Positions 33,558 through 42,075 of a DNA stretch of 64,000 nt are shown here, in pieces; position 1 is the stretch's first letter; each line of letters begins with the position of its first letter. The translations under genes and the position numbers were made by a program. The stretch covers positions 496,001 to 560,000 of the forward strand of contig NZ_LT963430.1 in assembly GCF_900199405.1 (NCBI RefSeq). The letters run 5' to 3'. This DNA comes from Beduinella massiliensis (lineage in GTDB: Bacteria > Bacillota > Clostridia > Christensenellales > Aristaeellaceae). The notes below the pieces were generated by a model. The model was not told the DNA's origin, ran no database searches, and worked only from the letters and a program-made list of their open reading frames with translations.

Positions 33558-35735
33558 ATGGTCTTGCAAAACGAGGGCGTTCGCCTTCAGATCGACGACG
33601 CGACGGGCGCGATCCTCCAGCTGGAGGATTTGAAACGGAACCGGCGCTATATCGCCGAGGGGGCCAAGACGGCCGGACAGGTCATCAGGGGCGAAGAGAC
33701 GGCGCCGCTGGGCGAGGCGCAGGTGCGGGCGGAGGCGGACGGCCTTGAGATTCGCTGGCAGCTTGCGGACGCGGTGGTGAATGCGAGCGTTCGCCTGCTC
33801 GCGGACGGCGCCGCGTTCCGGGCGTCCGTTCAAAACGGGCCTGCGGGCACGTGGCGCGCGGTGGAATACCCGGTGCTGGGGCCGCTCACGGATTACGGCG
33901 GGCGCGGCTGCCTCGCGCACGCCTGGGCGACGGGCGTGCTGGTGCAAAATCCCGCCGCCGTGCTGCCCGAACAGGGCGCGCTGCGCTTTGCGCCCTACCC
34001 CGAAGGCTTTTCGGGCGCGTCGATGCAGCTGATGAGCTATTACGAGGAAGGGCGCGGGGGCCTGTACCTGGCGGCGCAGGACGGCGGCTGTCACCAGAAG
34101 TGGCTGAACGCCTGGACGCAGGGCGGCGCGCTCTGCCTAAGCCACATGGCGGGCTATGAGGATTTGCGCCCGGGCGCGAAGGTGTCGATGGATTACGACT
34201 TCGTCGTGCGCTTCACGGACGGGGACGGCTGGGAGGAAGCGGCCGGGCTGTACAAGGCCTGGGCGACGGAGCAGGAATGGTGCCGCGAGGGAACCGCCGC
34301 CGGGCGGGCGGACCGCGCGCGCTGGCTGTACGAGGACGTGGGGTACTGTACGTTCGGCGTGAACGCGGGCAGCGACCGCACGAAGTGGCTGAACCGCTAT
34401 CGCAGGGACATCGGCGCGCACGGCTTTCACGTGCTCGGCCCGGACTGGACGAACCGCCTGCAGGACTTTCAGAACGGCATCCCCGGCGCGATGGAGGACT
34501 GGCTGCCGACGCGCTTTAACGCGGCGAACCTCCGGGCGATCCGGGAAAACGGCGACCGCTTCGCGCCCTTTGAATTCGACTTTCTCGTAGGGCTGGACAA
34601 GAGCAGGCCGGAGCTGCTGCGGGAGAACCTGGAGCGTTTCCCCTCGCCGACTTACAGTCACGACGGCTACACGTTCAACATGCTCTGCCCCTGCCAGCCG
34701 TACACCCGGACGTTCCACCGCGAGCGCGACCTGCAGGTGCTGCGCGAGGCGGGCGTAGACGCGATGTACTACGACATTTCGGCCAACAACCTCATCAAGA
34801 TCTGCGAGCGCGAGGATCACGCGCACACGCCGGGCGGCGGATGCGAGATCACGCGCGGCTATCAGGAGGTCTACGAGGACACGCGCGCGGCGCTTACGCA
34901 GGAGGCGGGACGCGAGGTGCCGCTGGGCACGGAGATGATGTGCGAGTGCTTCCTGCCGCAGCTCAGCTTTTACCAGGCGCGCGCCTGGGCCCAGCCCTGC
35001 GCGATGCTGGAGACCTGGCCGCTGGCGGAGGCGATGCGCGACGGACGCGCGCGGATGATCCCGATGTTCGACTTCGTCTACCACGAATACGGGCCGGTCC
35101 GGATGGACGGCTGGGGCAAGCTGGTGGAGGAAACGGGCGATCTCTTCTACTACAACGCGGCCAAGGTGTATTCCTGGGGCGGGCTTTACGAGATCAACCA
35201 CGAGTACAGCCCCATGGAGCTGCTGGAGGGGGCGGAGAACGACCCACAGGAGCACTACTTCCGCTTTCAGAAGCGCGGCTACGCCTACGCGCCGGAGCGC
35301 GCCGCCTACCTGCGCGCGTTCGCAAGGGCGCGCACGGGGCTGGCCAACCCCTATTGGGCCTACGGCACGATGCTGCGCACGCCGCGCGTCGCCTGCGAAC
35401 GGATTCGGCTGCCCTGGTTCCACTACAACTACGGCGGGGGCGGCGAGGAGACGCGCGGCAGCTACGAGGTCGAGGCCGTCTTCGCCAGCTGCTTCAGGTC
35501 GCCCGAAGGGAGCGCGGCCGTGTTCCTGACGAACGTGGACGGTCGGACGCAGGGGGCTGAGGTGGAGCTTGACGCAAACGCGCTGGGGGCCGGAAGCGTG
35601 CTGCTGCACACGGGCTTTGACGCGGACGGGGGCCCCTCAACGACGGATTTAGGCATGCTGCAGGCGGGCGAGGTGCGGACGCTTCGGTTGGAGCTTTCTC
35701 CCCGCACGCTGTACATGCTAAAGATCAAATCATAA
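33558..35735 (+). CDS. Putative glycoside hydrolase (DUF6259-like)
   Basis: The 725-residue cytosolic protein has an N-terminal beta-sandwich (VRLQIDDATGAILQLEDL, as in GH31/36-type enzymes), a central barrel with HGFHVLGPDWTN, VDAMYYDISANN (about residue 400) and PLGTEMMCECFLPQ (about 455), and a C-terminal beta domain (AAVFLTNVDGR). The aspartate in YYDIS and glutamate in GTEMM are candidate catalytic acids. The look is that of DUF6259 proteins, for which I know no firm activity. It is the first gene of an operon with an ABC importer and GH172. GGAAGGAGGG precedes the ATG. Confidence 0.6.
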   Translation: MVLQNEGVRLQIDDATGAILQLEDLKRNRRYIAEGAKTAGQVIRGEETAPLGEAQVRAEADGLEIRWQLADAVVNASVRLLADGAAFRASVQNGPAGTWRAVEYPVLGPLTDYGGRGCLAHAWATGVLVQNPAAVLPEQGALRFAPYPEGFSGASMQLMSYYEEGRGGLYLAAQDGGCHQKWLNAWTQGGALCLSHMAGYEDLRPGAKVSMDYDFVVRFTDGDGWEEAAGLYKAWATEQEWCREGTAAGRADRARWLYEDVGYCTFGVNAGSDRTKWLNRYRRDIGAHGFHVLGPDWTNRLQDFQNGIPGAMEDWLPTRFNAANLRAIRENGDRFAPFEFDFLVGLDKSRPELLRENLERFPSPTYSHDGYTFNMLCPCQPYTRTFHRERDLQVLREAGVDAMYYDISANNLIKICEREDHAHTPGGGCEITRGYQEVYEDTRAALTQEAGREVPLGTEMMCECFLPQLSFYQARAWAQPCAMLETWPLAEAMRDGRARMIPMFDFVYHEYGPVRMDGWGKLVEETGDLFYYNAAKVYSWGGLYEINHEYSPMELLEGAENDPQEHYFRFQKRGYAYAPERAAYLRAFARARTGLANPYWAYGTMLRTPRVACERIRLPWFHYNYGGGGEETRGSYEVEAVFASCFRSPEGSAAVFLTNVDGRTQGAEVELDANALGAGSVLLHTGFDADGGPSTTDLGMLQAGEVRTLRLELSPRTLYMLKIKS

Positions 35736-35751
35736 ATGGGAGGTATTTCTT

Positions 35752-37047
35752 GTGAAACGGATGACATCTTTGCTGATGGCGCTGCTCATCGCGCTGACCC
35801 TGCTGCCCGCTGCGGCGGGCGCGGACACCGAGGGCAAGACGGAGGTCGTGCTGTGGAACCAGATCTTCGAGGACTGGAACCGCGCGTGGTGCGAGCAGAT
35901 GGTCGAGGAATTCAACGCGGACCCGAACCAGAAGTACTACGTGACGCAGGAGTTCGTGGACGGCGCGGCCTGGGATGAAAAGCTGACCGCCGCGCGTGCC
36001 GCCGGCACCACGCCGGACATCCTGCTGACCAACTACAGCAACATCGTGTGGCAGGCGAACCAGGGCATGTTCCTGCCGCTGGACGAACTGATTCCGCAGG
36101 ACGCCTGGGACGACCTGTACGACAACGTGCGGGACATGGTGACGGTAAACGGCAAGAAGTACGCCTACCCGCAGATGCTGGAGCCCGCGGTCGTGCTCTA
36201 CTACCGCAAGGACCTGTTCGAGCAGGCGGGCCTGGACCCGGAAAACCCGCCCAAGACCTGGGATGCGTTCGTCGAGGCGGCCAAGGCGCTGACGACGAAC
36301 GACATGTACGGCGCCACGATGAACTATGAATGGTCCATGTGGGGCTGGGAATACACCGCCGCGGGCCACTGGCCCATCACCGAGGGCTGGGACGCGGCCG
36401 ACTGCCAGGATCAGGGCTACGCGGACCTGCTGAACTTCATGAGCGAGCTGTACACGAACGAATACGTGCCGCTTCAGCCGCTGGAGGGCTACAACGGCTC
36501 CGCGCGCCTGATCGGGGACGAGAGCGTCGCGATGACCTTCTGCGGTTCCTGGGGCATCGCGGAGATCCTCAACAACTACCCGGAGATGGCGGACGTGATC
36601 GGCGTGGCGCCGGCCCCCACCAAGGACGGCTCGCCCTTCAAGAGCACCGTCGGCGGCTGGACCTACGCGATCGACGCCAAGACCGACAACGCCGAGGGCG
36701 CGGCGGCCTACATCTACTGGCTGCTGGGCCAGGACGCTCAGCGCACCGCGAGCTTCTTTGAGGCGGCGAACTTCTCCAAGTACGCGCCCCGCGAGTCCGT
36801 GGACGCGTACCTGATGGAAAACACCGCGGCAAAGGACGACGCGTGGATGCAGACGATCTCCCAGGAGATCATCCCCAACGCCATCAGCGAGCCGATCTAC
36901 GCCTGGGACATCAGCTCTTTCCTGCTCACCGCGATGGACGAGGTGCTGATCAACGGGACGTCCGCGGAGGATGCGCTCGCCCAGGCGGCGGACGCGATCA
37001 ACCTGTTCATCGAGGGCAACGACTACGCCAACAAAAAGCCCCAGTAA
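35752..37047 (+). CDS. Sugar ABC transporter substrate-binding protein (MalE/UgpB-like)
   Basis: The 431-residue protein is a shorter family 1 binding protein (SBP_bac_8 type) than those of the other two loci: EVVLWNQIFEDWN, GTTPDILLTNYSN, PKTWDAFVEAAKAL and GGWTYAIDAKTDNAEGAAAYIYW are visible. The signal peptide (MKRMTSLLMALLIALTLLPA, then AAGADTEG) again lacks a lipobox cysteine. Translation probably starts at GTG (35752) after GGGAGG; an ATG four codons later is an alternative. It precedes its two permeases and is followed by an 11-bp stem-loop. Confidence 0.9.
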   Translation: MKRMTSLLMALLIALTLLPAAAGADTEGKTEVVLWNQIFEDWNRAWCEQMVEEFNADPNQKYYVTQEFVDGAAWDEKLTAARAAGTTPDILLTNYSNIVWQANQGMFLPLDELIPQDAWDDLYDNVRDMVTVNGKKYAYPQMLEPAVVLYYRKDLFEQAGLDPENPPKTWDAFVEAAKALTTNDMYGATMNYEWSMWGWEYTAAGHWPITEGWDAADCQDQGYADLLNFMSELYTNEYVPLQPLEGYNGSARLIGDESVAMTFCGSWGIAEILNNYPEMADVIGVAPAPTKDGSPFKSTVGGWTYAIDAKTDNAEGAAAYIYWLLGQDAQRTASFFEAANFSKYAPRESVDAYLMENTAAKDDAWMQTISQEIIPNAISEPIYAWDISSFLLTAMDEVLINGTSAEDALAQAADAINLFIEGNDYANKKPQ

Positions 37048-37060
37048 GCCTGAAGACGTT

Positions 37061-37086
37061 TTGAGGAGGGCGAGAGCCCTCCTCAA
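37061..37086 (+). other. Intercistronic stem-loop after the binding-protein gene
   Basis: TTGAGGAGGGC and GCCCTCCTCAA form a perfect 11-bp stem with a GAGA tetraloop, a GNRA-type stable loop, between the binding-protein and permease genes. There is no T tract. Confidence 0.7.
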
Positions 37087-37119
37087 TTCCGCTGGACCAG
37101 TTAGGAAAGGAGTATTGCG

Positions 37120-38043
37120 ATGACAAATAAGGCAACGGCGGCCCGAAAGCGGAGCACCACCTATCGGATGGACCACTGGACGGCCTATCTGATGATCCTG
37201 CCCTCGCTGGTCTTTTTGGGCATCTTCGTGCTGGCGCCGCTGGTGATGTCGCTGGAAAAGAGCTTTACCGACTGGCAGTTTTACGGCGAGACCCGATTTA
37301 TCGGCCTGCAAAACTTTCAGATGGTGCTCAAAAATCAGCTCTTTCAAAGGTCGCTCGGGAACATTTTGTGGTTCGTGCTGGCGATCGTGCCCACCGAAAT
37401 CATTTGCTGCTTCCTCTTCGCGCACGTGCTGCGCGGCATGAACCAGCGCGTCGGCGCTTACGCGAAGACCGCGATTTACGTGCCGACCGTCATCTCGGGC
37501 GTGGTCGCGTCGGTCATCTTCCTCTTCATCTTCAACTACCAGGGCGGCATCCTCAACTGGCTCATCATGCAGACGGGCCACAAGCGCGTCGCCTTCCTCA
37601 AGGACCCCACGCTCTCGCGCATGGCCGTATCGTTCGCGACCATCTGGCTGGGGTTCGGCTACAACTCGCTGGTGATGTACGCGGGGCTTCAAAACATCCC
37701 GCAGAGCTATTACGAGGCCGCGGAGGTCGATGGGGCGGGCATGCTCACCAAGCTCTTTCGCATCACGATTCCGTCGCTGCGAAACGTGTTCATCCTCATC
37801 ATGGTCAACCTCATGGCGGGCACGCTGCAGATGTTCGACCTGCCCTACATGATGATGAACGGCACCGGCGGGCCGGTCAACAGCACGCTGACGCCGATGA
37901 TCTACGTGTACAACAACTTCAAGAGCGCCGATTACAGCATGGGCTATACCGTCGCGGCGTCGCTGCTGCTGATGATCATCATCGGGCTGCTCAACAGCGT
38001 CGTGTTCATGCTGATCGGTTCCGAAAAGGCGCAGGACGAGTGA
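37120..38043 (+). CDS. Sugar ABC transporter permease (UgpA/MsmF-like)
   Basis: The 307-residue membrane protein has an N-terminal span (YLMILPSLVFLGIFVLAPLV), five more hydrophobic segments and the EAA loop YEAAEVDGAGMLTKLFRITI. The segment KSFTDWQFYGETRFIGLQNF is typical of the MalF/UgpA branch. It pairs with the next gene, which starts 12 bases after its stop. As in the other sugar operons, no ATPase gene is present. GAAAGGAG precedes the ATG. Confidence 0.9.
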   Translation: MTNKATAARKRSTTYRMDHWTAYLMILPSLVFLGIFVLAPLVMSLEKSFTDWQFYGETRFIGLQNFQMVLKNQLFQRSLGNILWFVLAIVPTEIICCFLFAHVLRGMNQRVGAYAKTAIYVPTVISGVVASVIFLFIFNYQGGILNWLIMQTGHKRVAFLKDPTLSRMAVSFATIWLGFGYNSLVMYAGLQNIPQSYYEAAEVDGAGMLTKLFRITIPSLRNVFILIMVNLMAGTLQMFDLPYMMMNGTGGPVNSTLTPMIYVYNNFKSADYSMGYTVAASLLLMIIIGLLNSVVFMLIGSEKAQDE

Positions 38044-38055
38044 GGAGGGAAAGCG

Positions 38056-38895
38056 ATGTCGGTCAATAAAAATCGAAAAAGGGTCGAATGGGTCTTTACC
38101 GCGGTCGCGCTCCTGGTGACGGTGATCTCCCTCTTCCCGCTGGTCTGGATGGGCATTTCCGCGTTTAAATCCGGCAAGGAAATCCTGAAGGCGAACCCGC
38201 TGCGCTTCTTCCCCTCCGTGTGGATCACGGACAACTTCCAAAAGCTGTTCAGCGATACGACCTACCCCTTCCTGCAATCGCTCGCTTCCACGGCGTTCGT
38301 GGCCGTTTCGGCGGCGCTGCTTTCGATCTCGATCAACTCGATGGCGGCCTACGCCTATGCGCGGCTGGACTTCCGATTCAAAAAACCGCTGTGGCGGCTG
38401 ACGATCTTTACGATGTACATTCCGGGCATCACGATCCTGGTGACCTCCTTCGTGGTCGTCAACACGTTGGGCATGCTCGATTCCTACGCCGTGCTGATCC
38501 TGCCGGGACTGGCGAGCGCGTATTCGATCTTCTTCTTTCGGCAATTCTTTCTCAACATGCCGATGGCGACCGAGGAGGCCGCGCTCATCGACGGGGCCAG
38601 CCGCTTCCGCATCTTCATCAGCATCTTCATCCCGAACGCGAAGTCGCCCTACGTCATCATGGGCACCAGCGCGTTTCTGGGCTGCTGGAACAGCTTCCTC
38701 TGGCCCGCGATGACCGTCACCAGCAGCAAGTATTTGCAGGTGATGCAGGTCATACGCTCGTACAACAACATGTACAGCAATTCCTACGGCGTCGTGCTGG
38801 CGGGCTCGATCATCGCGGCGCTGCCGCCGATCTTCGTGTTCCTCTGCTTCCAGCGCTACATCGTCAAGGGCCTGATGATATCGGGCATCAAGTGA
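38056..38895 (+). CDS. Sugar ABC transporter permease (UgpE/MsmG-like)
   Basis: The 279-residue partner permease shows six spans, the phrase SINSMAAYAYARLDFRFKK typical of MalG-branch proteins, the EAA loop EEAALIDGASRFRIFISIFI and the ending QRYIVKGLMISGIK. GAGGAGGGAAAG precedes the ATG. The next gene starts 14 bases downstream. Confidence 0.9.
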   Translation: MSVNKNRKRVEWVFTAVALLVTVISLFPLVWMGISAFKSGKEILKANPLRFFPSVWITDNFQKLFSDTTYPFLQSLASTAFVAVSAALLSISINSMAAYAYARLDFRFKKPLWRLTIFTMYIPGITILVTSFVVVNTLGMLDSYAVLILPGLASAYSIFFFRQFFLNMPMATEEAALIDGASRFRIFISIFIPNAKSPYVIMGTSAFLGCWNSFLWPAMTVTSSKYLQVMQVIRSYNNMYSNSYGVVLAGSIIAALPPIFVFLCFQRYIVKGLMISGIK

Positions 38896-38909
38896 GGGAG
38901 GGCGCCAAA

Positions 38910-40049
38910 ATGATGAAAAGACGGATCGCAGCCCTTCTTTCGGCGCTGCTGCTCGCCACGTCGCCCGCGGCCCTCGCGGCCGGCGGCGGCGGGGACGAGG
39001 CCGCCGTCGCCGCCCTGCCCGGCAAGCAATGGGCGCTCCACAGCCTGAAGAAGACCCGCGTCACAAAGGTCGCCCAGATCACGGGCGAGGAGAGCGAAAA
39101 CAAAACGCAGTCCCGATTCGGGGTCTGGGGGACGGATTTGGGCTCGATGGCCGTGCTGAACGGTAAGACCTACATGTTCGGCGGGGATACGTTCGGCGCG
39201 GAGGATCAGTCGCACTGGCGCAGCAACGTGCTGTTCGTGATCGAGGACGACGACCCGTCCGACGGGCTCACGATCACGGACGCGGTGACCGACAAGACCG
39301 GCCGGGCCAAGGAGCTGCTGCGCAGCCTCAAGCGGGAGGGCACGGAGGTGACGGTCATCCCCACCAACCTCTTTTCCGCGAACGGCAAGCTCTACTGCAT
39401 TTACATGTCCGTGTCGCACTGGGGCGACGCGGGCCGGTGGGATTGCCGCCACTCCGGGCTGGCCGTTTCAGAGGACGAGGGCCAGACCTGGAAAAAGCTA
39501 AGCGACGTCATGTGGCCGGGGGACAGCAACTTCATTCAGACGGCCAACTGCGAGATCGGCGACACGATGTACTTCTTCGGCATCCCCGCAGGGCGGATGG
39601 GCGGCGTGGCGCTGATGAAGGCGCCGACGGCTCAGATCGAGGACTTTTCGCTCTACGCCTACTTCACCGGCACGGACGAGGCCGGCGCGCCGGTCTTCGT
39701 GCAGGGCGAGGAGGGCCTCGCGCAGGCAAAGCAGATCATCGAAGGGCCGGTAGGCGAGATTTCGGTGCTCTACGACGCATATCTGGGCAACTTCATCCTC
39801 ACGTACATGTGCGAGAAGACGTATTCGATCGTCATGCGCGAGGGCGTCACGCCCTGGGGCCCGTGGGGCGAGCCGGTGACGCTTGCGACGGGCGCCGCGT
39901 ATCCGTCGCTCTACGGCGCCTTCATGCACCCCAAATACGTGGAGCAGGAGGGAAGGACGTTTTACTTCGCGATGAGCCAGTTCTTCCCGATCTACAACAT
40001 CCAGTGGATGAAAGCCGAGCTGCCCGCGATCGAGCGGAGCGGGGACTGA
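38910..40049 (+). CDS. Secreted DUF4185 protein
   Basis: The 379-residue product has a signal peptide (MMKRRIAALLSALLLATSPA, cut near ALAA) without lipobox, then a DUF4185-type domain beginning at TKVAQITGEES with WGTDLGSMAVLNGKTYMFGG and later WSRHSG-like, SEDEGQTWKKL and PWGPWGEPVTL beta-propeller blade motifs. Such five-bladed folds occur in extracellular glycan-binding or glycosidase-like proteins; no activity is established that I can name for this one. It is the only clearly secreted non-transport protein of the operon and may act on the glycan before import. GGGAGGGCG precedes the ATG. Confidence 0.75.
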   Translation: MMKRRIAALLSALLLATSPAALAAGGGGDEAAVAALPGKQWALHSLKKTRVTKVAQITGEESENKTQSRFGVWGTDLGSMAVLNGKTYMFGGDTFGAEDQSHWRSNVLFVIEDDDPSDGLTITDAVTDKTGRAKELLRSLKREGTEVTVIPTNLFSANGKLYCIYMSVSHWGDAGRWDCRHSGLAVSEDEGQTWKKLSDVMWPGDSNFIQTANCEIGDTMYFFGIPAGRMGGVALMKAPTAQIEDFSLYAYFTGTDEAGAPVFVQGEEGLAQAKQIIEGPVGEISVLYDAYLGNFILTYMCEKTYSIVMREGVTPWGPWGEPVTLATGAAYPSLYGAFMHPKYVEQEGRTFYFAMSQFFPIYNIQWMKAELPAIERSGD

Positions 40050-40074
40050 ACACAAAACTTGGAGGGACAAAATC

Positions 40075-41160
40075 ATGGCATACAACGGAATCGGAAGCAT
40101 GGCGGACATTTTCAAGCTGTCAAACGCGAAGACGCGGTCGATCTCGCCGGAGAACTACAAGGGCGAGGCGGGCGGGGGCGGACGCTGCCCGCTGGAAGAG
40201 GGGAACGCGAAGCGCGCGGCGCGGGACCTGGGCCTTGGATGGAAGGTGAACCCGTACATCATCATCCAGCCGGGCGAGACGTTTGAAATCGCGGACATCG
40301 AAGGGCCGGGGTGCATCCAGCACATCTGGCTGACGCCGACGGGAAGCTGGCGCAATACGATCCTCAGGATGTACTGGGACGGTCAGGAGAACGCGTCGGT
40401 GGAATCGCCGATCGGGGACTTCTTCGCGTGCGGCTGGGGGGAATACGCGCAGGTGTCGTCGCTGGCGGTGTGCGTGAACCCGGGAAGCGCGTTCAACTGC
40501 TACTGGCCGATGCCGTTCCGAAAGCACTGCCGGATGACGCTGGAAAACCGAGCGGAGGAGCCGGTGACGATCTACTACCAGATCGACTACTGCCTGACGG
40601 AGGTGGAAGAGGACGCGGCGTACTTCTGCGCGCAGTTCAGGCGTGTGAACCCGCTGCCGTACAAGGAGGTCTACACGCTCGTGGACGGCGTGAAGGGGAA
40701 GGGTCACTACGTGGGCACCTACATGGCGTGGGGCGTGAACAACCGCGGCTGGTGGGGCGAGGGCGAAATCAAGTTCTACATCGACGGGGACAGGGAGTAC
40801 CCGACGATCTGCGGGACGGGAACGGAGGACTACTTCTGCGGGTCGTACGACTTCGAGGACCCGTTCACGCACGACAAGTACGTGCCGTTCACGACGCCGT
40901 ACGCGGGGCTGCCGCAGGTGATCTGCGCGGACAAGCTGTACAAGAGCCAGATGCGCTTTGGCATGTATCGCTGGCACCTTCAGGACCCGATCCGGTTTGA
41001 GGAGGAGCTGCGGGTGACGATCCAGGCGCTGGGGTGGAGAAGCGGCGGACGCTACCTGCCGCTGCAGGACGACATCGCGTCGGTGGCGTACTGGTACCAG
41101 ACGCTTCCGACCGCGCCCTTCGCCCCGCTGCCGGACAAGGATTACCTCGAAATCATTTAA
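40075..41160 (+). CDS. GH172 (DUF2961) furanosidase-like enzyme, copy 1
   Basis: The 361-residue cytosolic protein has the DUF2961 double jelly-roll signature: SPENYKGEAGGGGRC near residue 25, GPGCIQHIWLT (about 78), WPMPFRKHCRMT, GTYMAWG and the acidic motif ICGTGTEDYFCGSYDF (about 245-260). Known GH172 members act on alpha-D-fructofuranosides (difructose anhydride) or D-arabinofuranosides of D-arabinan and are trimers or hexamers. It ends the operon and is followed by a terminator. A copy differing at four residues (32, 151, 203 and 306) is encoded at 56330; DNA similarity starts at the ribosome site and stops at the stop codon. Confidence 0.9.
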   Translation: MAYNGIGSMADIFKLSNAKTRSISPENYKGEAGGGGRCPLEEGNAKRAARDLGLGWKVNPYIIIQPGETFEIADIEGPGCIQHIWLTPTGSWRNTILRMYWDGQENASVESPIGDFFACGWGEYAQVSSLAVCVNPGSAFNCYWPMPFRKHCRMTLENRAEEPVTIYYQIDYCLTEVEEDAAYFCAQFRRVNPLPYKEVYTLVDGVKGKGHYVGTYMAWGVNNRGWWGEGEIKFYIDGDREYPTICGTGTEDYFCGSYDFEDPFTHDKYVPFTTPYAGLPQVICADKLYKSQMRFGMYRWHLQDPIRFEEELRVTIQALGWRSGGRYLPLQDDIASVAYWYQTLPTAPFAPLPDKDYLEII

Positions 41161-41238
41161 GCATAAGGGGGAGGGGCCCAGCGCAGCGCGCTTCTGTTTC
41201 TTACACGCAGACAGCTCCGATGGATAAGCCTCTTTCCC

Positions 41239-41264
41239 GCCCGCCTTTACGGCGGGCCTTTTTT
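41239..41264 (+). terminator. Rho-independent terminator of the GH172/ABC operon
   Basis: GCCCGCC-TTTAC-GGCGGGC followed by C and six T residues, 80 bases after the GH172 stop codon and just before the promoter of the next operon. Confidence 0.88.
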
Positions 41265-41279
41265 GCCTCCCGCGCGTGC

Positions 41280-41308
41280 TTGTATATTTTCTGCAAAAGA
41301 AATATAAT
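41280..41308 (+). promoter_or_regulatory. Sigma-A promoter of the two-component/ABC operon
   Basis: TTGTAT (41280-41285), 17 bases, TATAAT (41303-41308), about 80 bases before the response-regulator start. Confidence 0.78.
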
Positions 41309-41388
41309 GGGTCTATGCAGCGGCGAAAGCGGGGAACGCCCCCGAAGGCCCCGCGGGGCGCGCCGCAAGGGAAGGCAGGTTGAACCGG

Positions 41389-42075
41389 ATGAACCGCATC
41401 CTTCTGGTCGAGGACGACCGGGCCATCGCCCGGAACCTGGTGCTGCTCCTGCGCGCGGAGGGGTTCGAGGTCGTGCACGCGCCGACGCGCGCGCAGGCTC
41501 TGGATCAGACCGCGCGGGGCGCGTTTGACCTGGCGCTGGTCGACATCTCCCTGCCCGACGGCAACGGCTTTTCGCTCCTGACGGAAATGCGGGAAAAGCA
41601 GGACGTCCCCGTGATCTTCCTGACGGCATCCGGCGACGAGGCGAGCGTCGTGACCGGGCTCAGCCTCGGCGCGGACGACTACGTCACCAAGCCCTTCCGC
41701 CCGCGCGAGCTCATGGCGCGCATCGCGGCCGCGCAGCGAAGGCGCGGACGCGCCGCGCCAACGTTTGAGTGCGGCGGTCTTCGCGTGGACCTCGCCAGCG
41801 GCGTCGTGACCCGGAACGGGGCGGAGGTCTTCCTCTCCGCGCTGGAATACCGCCTGCTGCTGGTGTTCGTCAACAACCCGAAGGCCATCGTCACGCGCGC
41901 GCGGCTGCTGGACGAGCTGTGGGACGCGGCGGGCGAGTTCGTGAACGACAACACGCTGACCGTGTACATCAAGCGCCTGCGGGAAAAGATCGAGGACGAC
42001 CCCGCGAACCCGAAGATCATCCTGACCGTCCGCGGCACGGGATACCGGCTGGGAGGCGACCATGTTTCGCAGTAG
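41389..42075 (+). CDS. OmpR-family response regulator
   Basis: The 228-residue protein has a receiver domain (ILLVEDDRAIARN with acidic pocket, phosphoacceptor aspartate in LALVDISLPDGNGF, conserved lysine in DDYVTKPFRPREL) and a C-terminal winged helix (FLSALEYRLLLVFVNNP, NTLTVYIKRLREKIEDDP, VRGTGYRL). It should control the ABC transporter encoded downstream. ATG at 41389 is chosen; an in-frame TTG at 41380 is an alternative. It overlaps the kinase gene by 14 bases. Confidence 0.93.
   Translation: MNRILLVEDDRAIARNLVLLLRAEGFEVVHAPTRAQALDQTARGAFDLALVDISLPDGNGFSLLTEMREKQDVPVIFLTASGDEASVVTGLSLGADDYVTKPFRPRELMARIAAAQRRRGRAAPTFECGGLRVDLASGVVTRNGAEVFLSALEYRLLLVFVNNPKAIVTRARLLDELWDAAGEFVNDNTLTVYIKRLREKIEDDPANPKIILTVRGTGYRLGGDHVSQ

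Noticed and set aside
40075-41160. GH172 duplication as evidence for an insertion sequence or composite transposon
   Set aside because: There is no transposase, no terminal inverted repeat and no target duplication; similarity is confined to the coding sequence and ribosome site.
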